Source: Bacteroidia bacterium (GTDB lineage: Bacteria; Bacteroidota; Bacteroidia; Flavobacteriales; Flavobacteriaceae). Taken from it: 64,000 nucleotides of DNA. Of the stretch, positions 1-8,792 are shown piece by piece. The stretch is from positions 248,001 to 312,000 of the forward strand of contig JAUIDI010000004.1 of assembly GCA_030428705.1 (NCBI GenBank). The letters run 5' to 3'. A model generated the notes under the pieces. It was not told where the DNA came from, searched no databases, and saw only the letters and a list, made by a program, of their open reading frames with translations. Position 1 is the first letter of the stretch. Each line of letters opens with the position of its first letter. A program made the translations under genes and the position numbers.

Positions 1-370
1 GAAGACCGTATTTTTCGGCCTCCGCATTCGACTTTTCAACAAAGGCTTTCATGGCCTCCTCGGAATATTCGTTATTCTCCAAATCGGCAGGATATAGTTG
101 GCTGACATACTCCAATCCCGAAAACCCCCAATTTTTTGCCTTTTCCGCAAAACTATAGGGGTCTACACTATCGTTTCTAATCATTTTATGAATGGACCAT
201 TGCGCAAGCGAAAGCTTAAAAAAAGGTTCTTGGGCCTCCGTCATGGCCGCTTCGGTGTCCATTGTTTCGACCTCTTTTTCTTTTTTGTCCTTACAGGACG
301 AAAACATCACCGTAAGAACAACCGATACTAATAATAAATAACGCTTTGCAAGCATATAGTCTTTTTTCAT
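1..370 (-). CDS. TIM-barrel sugar isomerase/epimerase-like lipoprotein (3' end outside window)
   Basis: Only the first 123 residues are present; the gene runs off the left edge. It starts MKKDYMLAKRYLLL and has a hydrophobic signal ending in a lipobox-like FSSC, followed by a Lys/Glu-rich linker, so the product is probably an outer- or inner-membrane-anchored periplasmic lipoprotein. The mature part begins KLSLAQWSIHKMI and continues with a WGFSGLEYVS segment, typical of the first beta-alpha units of xylose-isomerase-like TIM-barrel proteins (sugar phosphate isomerase/epimerase family). It is divergent from the GMC dehydrogenase at 506, and a second TIM-barrel protein lies at 2875, which suggests a shared role in sugar or keto-sugar conversion. 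The substrate is unknown, and the metal-binding residues lie beyond the edge. Confidence 0.75.
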   Translation of the reverse strand, partial: MKKDYMLAKRYLLLVSVVLTVMFSSCKDKKEKEVETMDTEAAMTEAQEPFFKLSLAQWSIHKMIRNDSVDPYSFAEKAKNWGFSGLEYVSQLYPADLENNEYSEEAMKAFVEKSNAEAEKYGL

Positions 371-505
371 TTGTTTGTTTGTTGATTATTGAACCTTATA
401 AAATATACTTAATCGATATAGTGCAGTGCAGTCTCGAAGTATAAGGTTTAAATGTAGAGAATTAATTTTATATTTAATAAATTTAGAGGCTAAACAATTT
501 TATAC
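371..505. promoter_or_regulatory. Divergent promoter region with long-range inverted repeat
   Basis: This 135 bp AT-rich spacer must carry the promoters of both the leftward lipoprotein gene and the rightward GMC operon. AACCTTATA (392-400) and TATAAGGTT (440-448) form a perfect 9-bp inverted repeat with a 39-bp gap. That arrangement could be a pair of operator half-sites serving both directions. No regulator can be assigned from the sequence. Confidence 0.35.
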
Positions 506-2218
506 ATGAGTAAATTCTATTACAACGAAGAGCAGGAATCGTACGATGCGATTGTTGTAGGAACTGGTATCAGCGGAGGCTGGGCGGCCAAAGAATTATG
601 TGAGAACGGTCTAAAAACCCTGGTTTTGGAACGCGGTAGAATGGTCAAACATATCGAAGACTATGAAACCGCGAATATGGATCCGTGGGATTTCCCCAAT
701 GCCGGGCAACCGACAAAGGCCGATATCGAGAAACAGCCTAAACAGAATAGAACTGGTTATACGACGAATGCCGCCAGTAAAATGTGGTTCGTAAACGACC
801 TTGAGCACCCTTACAACGAAATCAAGCGTTTTGATTGGATGCGTGGTTACCACGTCGGCGGACGTTCGCTGCAATGGGGGCGCCAGAGCTATCGTTGGAG
901 CGATATCGATTTCATGGCCAACCAACGAGAGGGTATAGCTGTGGATTGGCCGGTACGGTACAAAGACATTGCCCCTTGGTACGAAAAGGTCGAAAACTAT
1001 ATTGGCGTTAGCGGGGAAGCTTTGAACCTGCCCCAGTTGCCCGACAGTAATTTTCTGCCCATGATGGAACTTAACTGTGTAGAACAGCATGTAAGGGAAA
1101 AGGTGGCCGAACATTTCGATGGCAGGGTAATTACTGCCGGACGTACCGCGCACATTACCGGCACCAAGGAATTTGAAGGGCGCAGCAAATGCCAGTTCAG
1201 GAACCGCTGTATCAGGGGTTGTCCGTTTGGCGCTTATTTTAGTAGCCTTTCGTCGACATTGCCGGCGGCCGAACGTACCGGAAATATGACCCTAAGGCCT
1301 GATTCCATAGTACATGAAGTAATCTATGACCCCGATACCAAGCGTGCTACGGGTGTAAAAGTTATCGATCGGGTCACCAAAGAAGCTTTTGAATTCAAGG
1401 CCAAGGTCATCTTTCTCTGTGCCTCGGCCATTGCATCGACTTCCATATTGATGCAATCAAAGTCAGATCGCTTTCCGAACGGAATGGGGAATGATTCCGA
1501 TCAATTGGGAAGAAATATCATGGATCACCATCTCGGAGTCGGGGCGTCGGGCAAGTTCGATGGCTTTGAAGATAAATATTACAAAGGAAGGAAACCCAGT
1601 GGGGTCTATATTCCAAGGTTTAGAAATCTCGGTGGCGATTCCGACCGAAAAGACTATAAACGAGGCTTCGGTTACCAAGGCGGAGCCAGTCGAGGCAACT
1701 GGGAAGATACGGTCGCCGAACTATCACACGGCAAAAGCTTGAAAGAGGCCATTTTGAAGCCGGGTGGTTGGACAATGGGTATCGGTGGTTTCGGTGAGGT
1801 ATTGCCTTATGAGGATAACCGTATGACCTTGGATTACGATAAAAAAGACCAATGGGGCCTACCAACGGTTACTTTTGATGCCGAATTCAAAGAGAACGAA
1901 TGGAACATGCGCAAGGACATGCAAGAATCGGCCATTGAAATGCTCGAGAAAGCTGGACTCAGGGATGTCAAGGGCCATGATCGTCCCGGTGCATTGGGCC
2001 TAGGAATACATGAAATGGGTACCGCCCGTATGGGGAGAAATAGAAAGACATCGGTCTTGAACGGCAACAATCAAATTCATGATGTGCCCAATGTTTATGT
2101 AACGGACGGGGCTTTTATGACCTCTGCAAGTTGTGTCAACCCATCCCTTACCTATATGGCCTTTACGGCAAGGGCTGCCAACCACGCAGCACAAGAACTC
2201 AAAAAAGGAAATATATAA
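506..2218 (+). CDS. GMC family FAD dehydrogenase, catalytic subunit with iron-sulfur motif
   Basis: A 570-residue GMC oxidoreductase of the gluconate 2-dehydrogenase / FAD-glucose dehydrogenase alpha type. The FAD Rossmann motif VVGTGISGG is at residues 17-25, a HVGGRSLQWG substrate/FAD loop at about 116-125, and the GMC C-terminal domain with GIHEMGTARMG and CVNPSLTYMA near the end. Cys229, Cys235 and Cys239 form C-x5-C-x3-C, the spacing that binds a [3Fe-4S] cluster in direct-electron-transfer FAD-glucose dehydrogenases. There is no signal peptide; in that family the catalytic subunit is exported together with the Tat-borne small subunit, which here is the next gene (TAATG overlap at 2216-2220). 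It probably oxidises a sugar hydroxyl in the periplasm. Substrate and electron acceptor are unknown, and no cytochrome gene is nearby. Confidence 0.85.
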   Translation: MSKFYYNEEQESYDAIVVGTGISGGWAAKELCENGLKTLVLERGRMVKHIEDYETANMDPWDFPNAGQPTKADIEKQPKQNRTGYTTNAASKMWFVNDLEHPYNEIKRFDWMRGYHVGGRSLQWGRQSYRWSDIDFMANQREGIAVDWPVRYKDIAPWYEKVENYIGVSGEALNLPQLPDSNFLPMMELNCVEQHVREKVAEHFDGRVITAGRTAHITGTKEFEGRSKCQFRNRCIRGCPFGAYFSSLSSTLPAAERTGNMTLRPDSIVHEVIYDPDTKRATGVKVIDRVTKEAFEFKAKVIFLCASAIASTSILMQSKSDRFPNGMGNDSDQLGRNIMDHHLGVGASGKFDGFEDKYYKGRKPSGVYIPRFRNLGGDSDRKDYKRGFGYQGGASRGNWEDTVAELSHGKSLKEAILKPGGWTMGIGGFGEVLPYEDNRMTLDYDKKDQWGLPTVTFDAEFKENEWNMRKDMQESAIEMLEKAGLRDVKGHDRPGALGLGIHEMGTARMGRNRKTSVLNGNNQIHDVPNVYVTDGAFMTSASCVNPSLTYMAFTARAANHAAQELKKGNI

Positions 2219-2865
2219 TGGATAGAAGAAAAGCACTTAAGAATATGGGGTTGTCACTGGGCTACGTTGTGGCAACACCAACACTGATCGGCATCGTACA
2301 AAGCTGTAAAGAAGAGAAAGTATTGGAGTGGACACCTGATTTCTTTTCAAAGGACGAAGGGGCCGTATTGACAAAACTTGTAGATATTATTTTGCCCAAG
2401 ACCGACACCCCTTCCGCATCTGAAGTACAGGTCAATATTTTTATCGATCGTTTCGCGGATCAGGTTATGGAGGCCGAACAGCAAGATTTTGTAAAAATGT
2501 CAATGGGCAAATTTTTGGATAAAGCTTTAAAGGATTCTGGAAAAGAAAAAATCGCCGATCTTACTTCTGAAGATTTAGAACCGGTTCTTGCTTCGGCCCT
2601 GAAGGTAACTAAGGAAGACCGAGTAAAATATTACGAAACCATCGATTCGTACAAAGAGGCCGTTGCAGAAGGTGAGGCAGCACAGATGGATGACAATGTT
2701 GCTCATTTCGCCTTTGCCGATAATCTAAGAGGCCTGACCATCTGGGGTTATAAGGCATCTGAATATGTCGGTGAGGAAGTATTGGCCTATCTACCCGTAC
2801 CAGGCGAATATATCAGCTGTGGAAATCTTCAGGAATTGACCAGCGGAAAAGCTTGGTCTTTATAA
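2218..2865 (+). CDS. Gluconate 2-dehydrogenase subunit 3 family protein (small Tat subunit)
   Basis: A 215-residue protein of the gluconate 2-dehydrogenase subunit 3 family (PF13618 type). The ATG at 2218 overlaps the stop of the GMC gene, so the two subunits should be translationally coupled; an in-frame ATG at 2131 lies inside the GMC gene and is not a credible start. The N-terminus carries Arg3-Arg4 followed by a hydrophobic stretch ending IVQSC, which can act as a Tat signal and possibly a lipid anchor. The mature part contains the family signature LTKLVDIILPKTDTPSA and a C-terminal LRGLTIWGYKASE region. Family knowledge: this subunit escorts the folded, cofactor-loaded GMC subunit through the Tat system and stabilises it. 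Confidence 0.85.
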   Translation: MDRRKALKNMGLSLGYVVATPTLIGIVQSCKEEKVLEWTPDFFSKDEGAVLTKLVDIILPKTDTPSASEVQVNIFIDRFADQVMEAEQQDFVKMSMGKFLDKALKDSGKEKIADLTSEDLEPVLASALKVTKEDRVKYYETIDSYKEAVAEGEAAQMDDNVAHFAFADNLRGLTIWGYKASEYVGEEVLAYLPVPGEYISCGNLQELTSGKAWSL

Positions 2866-2874
2866 ATCAAATCA

Positions 2875-3792
2875 ATGAAAAGAAGAAGTTTTATTCAAAA
2901 AGCGGCGCTAAGCACGGGTGCCCTTACTATGGGCGGTGTTCTTGCTAACACGAACAAACTTTCAACTCCCTTAGCACCTCATAAGTTCAATTTAAAATAT
3001 GCCCCGCATTTGGGTATGTTCAAAAATCACGCCGGGGACGATCCTATCGATCAATTGAATTTTATGGCCGAGCAGGGTTTTACAGCTTTTGAAGATAATG
3101 GTATGATGGGCCGTGATGTGGCCTTGCAGACCAAGATGGGAGAGACACTCGCAAAGCATGGTATGACAATGGGTGTTTTTGTCGTCGACAAAGGTGGCAA
3201 TATGGCAAACACCTTGGCGGCAGGTAAAAAAGAACATATCGATATTTTTTTGGATGGTTGCAGAAGGGCAGTCGAAGTTGCCAAACGCGTCAATGCCAAA
3301 TGGATGACCGTAGTACCGGGCGGATATGAAAGAAAACTACCGATCGGCGTTCAAGATGCCAATGTTATCGAAGCTTTAAAAAGAGGCGCGGAAATTTTCG
3401 AACCCCATGGTCTGGTAATGGTATTGGAGCCACTTTCGGACTCCCCTGATCTGTATTTGCAAAATTCCGATCAAACCTATATGATCTGCAAAGGAGTGGA
3501 CAGTCCGTCGTGCAAAATATTGTACGATATCTATCATTTGCAAAAAACGGAAGGACATCTAATTCACAACATGGGACTTACTTGGGATGAAATCGCTTAC
3601 ATACAGATTGGTGATAATCCGGGTCGAAAGGAGCCTACAACAGGTGAAATCAATTACAAAAATGTATTCAAATGGATCCACGAAAAAGGTTTTGATGGGG
3701 TTCTCGGTATGGAACATGGCAATTCAAAACCCGAGAAAGCCGGTGAACAGGCCGTTATAGATGCCTATAAAAAAGTGGATGATTTCTTATAG
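2875..3792 (+). CDS. Tat-exported TIM-barrel protein (hydroxypyruvate isomerase/xylose isomerase-like)
   Basis: A 305-residue protein starting 9 bp after the small dehydrogenase subunit, hence in the same operon. MKRRSFIQKAALSTGALTMGG is a twin-arginine signal with hydrophobic core. The rest fits the xylose-isomerase-like TIM barrel of hydroxypyruvate isomerase-related proteins: LNFMAEQGFTAFEDNGMM at the first helix, MVLEPLSD with a metal-ligand-type Glu around residue 184, LYDIYHLQ with Asp/His around 220, and GMEHGN with Glu/His near 279. All four acidic or His ligands appear intact, so it is probably an active periplasmic isomerase or epimerase acting on the product of the dehydrogenase. 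The exact reaction is inferred only from context. Confidence 0.75.
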   Translation: MKRRSFIQKAALSTGALTMGGVLANTNKLSTPLAPHKFNLKYAPHLGMFKNHAGDDPIDQLNFMAEQGFTAFEDNGMMGRDVALQTKMGETLAKHGMTMGVFVVDKGGNMANTLAAGKKEHIDIFLDGCRRAVEVAKRVNAKWMTVVPGGYERKLPIGVQDANVIEALKRGAEIFEPHGLVMVLEPLSDSPDLYLQNSDQTYMICKGVDSPSCKILYDIYHLQKTEGHLIHNMGLTWDEIAYIQIGDNPGRKEPTTGEINYKNVFKWIHEKGFDGVLGMEHGNSKPEKAGEQAVIDAYKKVDDFL

Positions 3793-3810
3793 GTTTTTGA
3801 AAGGTATAAT

Positions 3811-3842
3811 AAAAAAGGCCTCTACAATAGAGGCCTTTTTTT
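3811..3842 (+). terminator. Rho-independent terminator of the GMC operon
   Basis: AAAAAAGGCCTCT, a 5-nt ACAAT loop, and AGAGGCCTTTTTTT form a strong hairpin ending in a T run, 18 bp after the stop at 3792. The A run on the other side could make it bidirectional. Confidence 0.9.
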
Positions 3843-3972
3843 AATTTTCCCTTCGTCCATACAGATCGGTTGCGTGTCATTCATCGGATCCTAAAAAAAT
3901 TTATTGCCATTCATCGAAAATTTAACCCCTTTTCGATATACTACACAATAATGGGGTAAGATATTGCCTACA

Positions 3973-4101
3973 ATGTTCGTTCTTTATATTATGACCCCGT
4001 ATTTATACCTACTTATCAGTTACATTGCATTACTATTGGTCTCGAGAACAGCATATCGACGCTTTTTCAAAAAGTCACGTCGATTGAGTTTCGAAGATTG
4101 A
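3973..4101 (+). CDS. Possible 42-residue membrane protein
   Basis: ATG at 3973 opens a 42-codon frame ending TGA at 4099-4101. The peptide starts MFVLYIMTPYLYLLISYIAL, has one hydrophobic segment of about 22 residues and then a basic tail (RTAYRRFFKKSRR), following the positive-inside rule for a single-span protein. It lies alone in the 800 bp gap between the GMC operon and nrdA. No homologue is recognised. The topology is what a real small protein would show, but chance cannot be excluded. Confidence 0.35.
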   Translation: MFVLYIMTPYLYLLISYIALLLVSRTAYRRFFKKSRRLSFED

Positions 4102-4342
4102 TAATTTTAAGATGGTAATCAAAATTAAAAAGTATCCCCCATCCTATTAAATGCAACATGACACACATGGGCCGTTTCAATGACTGGTCCATGTGTGCCA
4201 TTTTCCATTCTTCCTGAAAACCATTTTTGCCAATTTTTCGGGTAATCTCCAATTTTTTGTTATTTTTTTGATAAATTTTAAAATTTAAATAATCTTTTTG
4301 CGTTGTTTACTCGTATATTAAAATACGTTTAGTATCCGGGGC

Positions 4343-4426
4343 ATGGACAAGTATCTTATTATTCTTATTATTTACGCAATGGCATTTGTTTTCTCAAGTG
4401 CACTTCGACCCTACTTCGAAAAATAG
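4343..4426 (+). CDS. Possible 27-residue hydrophobic peptide
   Basis: ATG at 4343 opens 27 codons to TAG at 4424-4426. The peptide starts MDKYLIILIIYAMAFVFSSA and ends LRPYFEK: one membrane-spanning segment with short charged ends. GGGG six bases upstream of the start could serve as a weak ribosome binding site. It is in the same gap and strand as the 42-residue candidate at 3973. No homologue is recognised. Confidence 0.25.
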   Translation: MDKYLIILIIYAMAFVFSSALRPYFEK

Positions 4427-4537
4427 TGTCACATCCATTTCGTAATTCTTTTGCAATTTGTTTGTTGTGCTAATTGCAAGTGCTATTATTTCTTTTAATT
4501 TACCAATTTCTCTTTGAATAAAGACCGATAATGGCAA

Positions 4538-4566
4538 ACAAAAACCCTGACTTATGTAGCCAGGGT
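4538..4566 (-). terminator. Terminator of the nrdB-nrdA operon
   Basis: On the minus strand ACCCTG and CAGGGT (4561-4566 and 4544-4549) pair around an 11-nt loop and are followed by TTTTTGTTTG. It lies 25 bp after the nrdA stop. Confidence 0.8.
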
Positions 4567-4590
4567 CGAAAATTTTGTTTGAACCAATAT

Positions 4591-7077
4591 TTAAGATCCG
4601 CACATCAGGCAATCGTCATCGGCCTGGCCTTCTTTGGCCCGAGCTATCATCTCTTTCATCTCTGCAGGTGTCATTGGCTGTATATCCAATTCTTGTGAAG
4701 CCACAGGTGTTGGCCGAACCTCCATTGTTTTTGCGGCTTCAGGGTTTGGTAATGTTCCAGCGGTCGCCTCAGCCTCTGCCGCCACACTTACGGGCATTTC
4801 TTTTTTCTTGGTATTGTCCAACGTAAACTTAATAGCGTCTACGGCAGCTTTGGTACGCAGGTAATACATTCCTGTTTTAAGTCCGCTTTTCCATGCGTAG
4901 AAGTGCATCGAGGTCAGCTTCGCATAGTTCGCATTCTCCATGAACAAATTCAATGATTGGCTCTGATCGATGAAGTAGCCCCTATGTCTTGACATATCGA
5001 TAATGTCTTTCATGCTCAACTCCCATACGGTCTTATAAAGATCTCTAATATCTTGCGGTATTGTCTCAATATGCTGAATCGATCCATTGGCACGCATCAA
5101 CTCTTGCTTCATATTTTCGTTCCACAAACCTAATTCTACCAAATCTTCCAACAGATGTTTGTTAACCACGATAAACTCGCCACTCAATACCCTTCTTGTA
5201 TAGATATTGGAAGTATAAGGCTCAAAACATTCGTTGTTTCCTAAAATCTGTGAAGTTGATGCCGTGGGCATCGGCGCAACCAAAAGGGAGTTGCGAACAC
5301 CGTTCTTCTTGACGTTCTTCCTTAGTTTTTCCCAATCCCATCTTCCGGAAAGCTCTTCGTCCTTAATCCCCCATAGGTTATGCTGAAATTCGCCGTTCGA
5401 GATGGGCGAGCCCTCATAACTGGAATAAGTTCCTTCCTCTTTGGCCGCTTCCATCGATGCGGTGACCGCGGCATAATATAATGTTTCGAAAATGTCTTGG
5501 TTCAATTTCTTGGCCTCGTCACTGGTAAACGGCAACCGCAGCATAATAAAGGTATCGGCAAGGCCCTGTACCCCTAGACCGATCGGCCTATGGCGCATAT
5601 TCGAGTTCTCGGCCTCTTTCACCGGATAATAATTTCTATCGATAACCCTGTTCAGGTTCTTCGTTACACGTTTGGTTACCTTGAACAATTCTTTATGGTC
5701 AAACTCGCCATTTTTAACGAACATAGGCAATGCTATCGAGGCCAAGTTACAAACGGCCACTTCGTCGGATGAAGTGTATTCCATAATCTCGGTACAGAGG
5801 TTCGAGGAACGAATCGTACCCAAGTTCTTTTGGTTGCTCTTTCGGTTAGCCGCATCTTTGTACAACATATAGGGTGTACCGGTCTCAATCTGCGACTCTA
5901 GGATCTTCTCCCAAAGCTCTCTGGCCTTTACCGTCTTTCTGCCTTTTCCCTTAGCTTCGTAGCCCAAATACAATTTCTCGAATTCCTCACTATGGTTCGT
6001 GAACAAGCCTGGACATTCATTAGGGCACATCAATGTCCAATCTTCATTGGCCTCCACCCTTTTCATGAAGAGGTCGGAAATCCACATGGCGTAGAAAAGG
6101 TCACGGGCTCTCATTTCTTCTTTTCCATGGTTCTTTTTCAAATCAAGGAATTCATAAACATCGGCATGCCAAGGTTCCATATAGATCGCGAAACTTCCTT
6201 TTCTCTTTCCGCCACCTTGATCGACATATCGTGCCGTATCGTTAAAAACCTGAAGCATGGGCACGATTCCGTTCGAGGTACCGTTCGTACCTGCAATATA
6301 AGATCCCGTCGCCCGAATGTTATGGATAGATAGGCCTATACCGCCCGCCGATTGGGAAATCTTTGCCGTTTGTTTCAAAGTGTCATAAATACCGTCGATG
6401 CTGTCTTCTTTCATCGCCAAAAGGAAACACGAGGACATTTGCGGTTTTGGTGTACCCGAATTGAACAAAGTCGGCGTAGCATGCGTGAAATACTTTTTTG
6501 ACATCAACTCATAGGTCTCGATGGCCGAATCGAGATCATCCAAATGAATGCCCACGGCAACACGCATCAACATATGTTGGGGCCTTTCAGCGATCCTACC
6601 GTTCAATTTAAGTAGATAAGACCGCTCAAGCGTCTTAAAACCGAAATAATCGTAGCCAAAATCACGGTTGTATATTATCGTCGAATCCAAACGTTCAGAG
6701 TTCTCTGAAATCACTTTATAGACCTCATCCGACAATAACGGGGCCTTTTTATTGGTTCTCGGATTTATGTATTCATAAAGATCCTTCATCGTTTCAGAGA
6801 AGGATTTTTTAGTGTTCTTGTGCAAATTCGATACGGAGATACGTGCCGCTAGCTTTGCGTAATCAGGATGGGTCGTGGTCATAGTAGCCGCAATTTCGGC
6901 AGCTAGATTGTCCAGTTCCGAGGTAGTCACACCATCATAAAGCCCTTCGATTACCCGCATGGCCACTTTTAACGGATCGACAAGCCCATTAAGGCCATAA
7001 CATAATTTACGGACCCGAGCGGTGATCTTGTCGAACATCACCATCTCTTTTCTTCCATCTCTTTTGATTACATACAT
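4591..7077 (-). CDS. nrdA: Ribonucleoside-diphosphate reductase subunit alpha, class Ia
   Basis: An 828-residue large subunit that reduces ribonucleoside diphosphates to deoxyribonucleotides. An ATP-cone occupies about residues 1-90 ([19 protein letters not shown]), so the enzyme should respond allosterically to ATP/dATP. The active site is complete: Cys217 (PQMSSCFLL) and Cys443 (VAVCNLASI) as the redox pair, and Asn426, Cys428 and Glu430 in NLCTE for the radical cysteine site. The flexible tail ends DDDCLMCGS, with Cys823 and Cys826 as the thiol relay. A Pro/Ala/Glu-rich linker of roughly 50 residues precedes the tail. It is the second gene of the operon, 96 bp after nrdB, and ends at the terminator at 4538-4566. 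Confidence 0.97.
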   Translation of the reverse strand: MYVIKRDGRKEMVMFDKITARVRKLCYGLNGLVDPLKVAMRVIEGLYDGVTTSELDNLAAEIAATMTTTHPDYAKLAARISVSNLHKNTKKSFSETMKDLYEYINPRTNKKAPLLSDEVYKVISENSERLDSTIIYNRDFGYDYFGFKTLERSYLLKLNGRIAERPQHMLMRVAVGIHLDDLDSAIETYELMSKKYFTHATPTLFNSGTPKPQMSSCFLLAMKEDSIDGIYDTLKQTAKISQSAGGIGLSIHNIRATGSYIAGTNGTSNGIVPMLQVFNDTARYVDQGGGKRKGSFAIYMEPWHADVYEFLDLKKNHGKEEMRARDLFYAMWISDLFMKRVEANEDWTLMCPNECPGLFTNHSEEFEKLYLGYEAKGKGRKTVKARELWEKILESQIETGTPYMLYKDAANRKSNQKNLGTIRSSNLCTEIMEYTSSDEVAVCNLASIALPMFVKNGEFDHKELFKVTKRVTKNLNRVIDRNYYPVKEAENSNMRHRPIGLGVQGLADTFIMLRLPFTSDEAKKLNQDIFETLYYAAVTASMEAAKEEGTYSSYEGSPISNGEFQHNLWGIKDEELSGRWDWEKLRKNVKKNGVRNSLLVAPMPTASTSQILGNNECFEPYTSNIYTRRVLSGEFIVVNKHLLEDLVELGLWNENMKQELMRANGSIQHIETIPQDIRDLYKTVWELSMKDIIDMSRHRGYFIDQSQSLNLFMENANYAKLTSMHFYAWKSGLKTGMYYLRTKAAVDAIKFTLDNTKKKEMPVSVAAEAEATAGTLPNPEAAKTMEVRPTPVASQELDIQPMTPAEMKEMIARAKEGQADDDCLMCGS

Positions 7078-7173
7078 TTGCTACGGTTGTTTTTGCGTTT
7101 ATTACTTTGGTTGTCTTTCTATTTTGATATTCTACCTGGTTTAAAAAATCTTGAAGGCTATGCTAAACCAAGA

Positions 7174-8160
7174 CTAAAAGTCAGCGTCAAAACTGATTTT
7201 TTGCGCATCCTCATCTTTTTCTTTGTTCAGTACCCCGGCTTTTTGATACTCAGAGACCCTTTTTTCAAAGAAGTTGGTCTTGCCCTGAAGCGAAATCATA
7301 TCCATAAAATCAAACGGATTCGTAGAGTTGTAAACCTTATCGCATTCAAGTTCCACCAAAAGTCTATCGGTTACGAACTCTAAATATTGGGTCATCAATT
7401 TCGCATTCATCCCGATCAAGCTCACGGGAAGTGATTCGGTAATGAACTCGCGTTCGATATCAAGTGCATTGGTCAAAATCTGTGTAATACGTTCTTTGGG
7501 CACTTTGTTCATCAAATGCTTGTTATGCAGGTGCACCGCATAATCACAATGCATGCCCTCATCCCTTGAGATCAGTTCGTTCGAAAAAGTAAGACCGGGC
7601 ATAAGACCTCTCTTCTTCAACCAGAAAATAGAACAAAAAGCCCCGGAAAAGAAGATGCCCTCGACCGCGGCAAAAGCGATCAGTCGTTCGGCAAAACTTG
7701 GAGATTCTATCCAGTTCAACGCCCAATCGGCCTTCTTTTTAATAGCGGGAAAGTTTTCAATGGCCTTAAAAAGTACGTTCTTTTCTTTTTCATCCTTCAC
7801 ATAGGTGTCGATTAAAAGCGAATAGGTTTCCGAATGGATATTTTCCATCATGATTTGAAACCCGTAGAAGAATTTTGCTTCCGAATATTGTACCTCGCTT
7901 ACGAAATTTTCGGCCAGATTCTCGTTTACAATCCCATCCGAGGCGGCAAAGAACGCCAATATATGTTTGATAAAGTAGCGTTCATCATCGTTCAACTTGT
8001 TGCTCCAATCGTTTAGATCTTCATGAAGGTCGATTTCTTCCGCCGTCCAAAAACAAGCCTCACATTTTTTGTACCATTCCCATAAATCATGATGTTGGAT
8101 AGGAAATATTACAAATCGGTCTTCATTTTCTTCAAGAATAGGCTCTAATGCTGTTGACAT
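7174..8160 (-). CDS. nrdB: Ribonucleoside-diphosphate reductase subunit beta, class Ia
   Basis: A 328-residue R2 subunit holding the di-iron/tyrosyl radical cofactor. Metal-ligand and radical residues are visible in [20 protein letters not shown]: Glu94, the Glu106/His109 pair and radical Tyr113 in the H-x3-Y arrangement. Later ligands are in [10 protein letters not shown] (around 170) and [14 protein letters not shown] (around 200). There is no N-terminal ATP-cone, unlike some flavobacterial NrdB proteins; allosteric control sits in NrdA here. The last residues [11 protein letters not shown] form the tail that docks on NrdA. It is the first gene of the operon, with a leader of several hundred bp before it. 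Confidence 0.97.
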   Translation of the reverse strand: MSTALEPILEENEDRFVIFPIQHHDLWEWYKKCEACFWTAEEIDLHEDLNDWSNKLNDDERYFIKHILAFFAASDGIVNENLAENFVSEVQYSEAKFFYGFQIMMENIHSETYSLLIDTYVKDEKEKNVLFKAIENFPAIKKKADWALNWIESPSFAERLIAFAAVEGIFFSGAFCSIFWLKKRGLMPGLTFSNELISRDEGMHCDYAVHLHNKHLMNKVPKERITQILTNALDIEREFITESLPVSLIGMNAKLMTQYLEFVTDRLLVELECDKVYNSTNPFDFMDMISLQGKTNFFEKRVSEYQKAGVLNKEKDEDAQKISFDADF

Positions 8161-8508
8161 AATGTTGTTGTTTTTTAATTCGTTAATTCCGTAATACGCC
8201 CAAGAATCGAATCATACCTTGATATCTTCTTAAAGTCAATTGAATCCGAAAATTTCTCAAAACCGAGAAAAAGACCATTGACATGCGTAAATGATGCTAA
8301 TTTTTGATAAGCAAGGTGAAAACTACCTTACTGTCGGGATGAACAAAGATGGAAAAATGTGAGCGTTCAAAAAAGGTGATTTTGGCAAAACGATCACAAA
8401 GTTTTTAACACGATGTGTTGAAATGTAGCTTCACTGGTGATGTTCATTGACCTTTCGAAATTATCTCTGATTTTGAGGATTTTCCAAAAAAATGGCTATC
8501 AAAAAAAT
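8161..8508 (-). promoter_or_regulatory. nrdB upstream region with palindrome and candidate promoter
   Basis: This gene-free stretch should hold the nrd promoter. Reading leftwards, TTG at about 8374-8372 followed after 16 bp by CATCTTTG (8355-8348) resembles the Bacteroidetes -33/-7 pair with one mismatch and a short spacer. About 30 bp further upstream, AACAC-GAT-GTGTT (8407-8419) is a perfect interrupted palindrome and could be an operator. It does not fit the 16-bp NrdR box. No small gene or structured RNA is recognised. Confidence 0.35.
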
Positions 8509-8545
8509 AAACCAAAAAGTATATAATAAACATACTTTTTGGTTT
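8509..8545 (-). terminator. Hairpin terminator of the 8.7-9.0 kb small-gene pair
   Basis: AAACCAAAAAGTAT (8509-8522) and ATACTTTTTGGTTT (8532-8545) are perfect 14-bp arms with a 9-nt loop. On the minus strand the hairpin is followed by ATTTTTTT (8508-8501), as expected for a terminator of the leftward genes. Confidence 0.7.
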
Positions 8546-8663
8546 AAAATTTGAGGCAATTTCAACAGTTTATGAACAGCTATTTATTGATTCTAAGATT
8601 CAAAAGTGCTTGGTAATATCTTTTAAACGATTTGCCTCAATCCTGCAATTGTCGCCGCGGCCT

Positions 8664-8792
8664 TTATACCAGCCATATTTTAAATGTCTTCCACTTTTCA
8701 TCGATCCACTTTAGACCAAATGAAAATTTGGAAACTACCATTAATATCAAAAGTGCCGTCATTACGATTATAGACAAAGTTCTACCTTCCAT
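8664..8792 (-). CDS. Small single-span membrane protein overlapping the upstream lipoprotein gene
   Basis: ATG at 8792-8790 opens 42 codons to TAA at 8664-8666. The peptide begins MEGRTLSIIVMTALLILMVV, then KFSFGLKWIDEKWKTFKIWLV: one transmembrane segment followed by a basic, aromatic amphipathic tail. Its start overlaps the last 11 bases of the upstream lipoprotein gene, suggesting translational coupling, and a terminator follows at 8509-8545. No family is recognised. The overlap, membrane topology and terminator together argue that it is real. Confidence 0.5.
   Translation of the reverse strand: MEGRTLSIIVMTALLILMVVSKFSFGLKWIDEKWKTFKIWLV

Noticed and set aside
1463-1678. Antisense frames inside the GMC, nrdA, sulfatase and propeller genes
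   Set aside because: They are complementary-strand shadows of strongly supported genes and carry no recognisable domain.
2131-2217. Start of the small dehydrogenase subunit at 2131
   Set aside because: It lies inside the GMC gene and would place 29 foreign residues before the Tat signal. The ATG at 2218 forms a TAATG overlap.
8407-8419. NrdR box upstream of nrdB
   Set aside because: The palindrome is 13 bp with a 3-bp centre; NrdR boxes are 16-bp and come in pairs. No nrdR gene is seen here.
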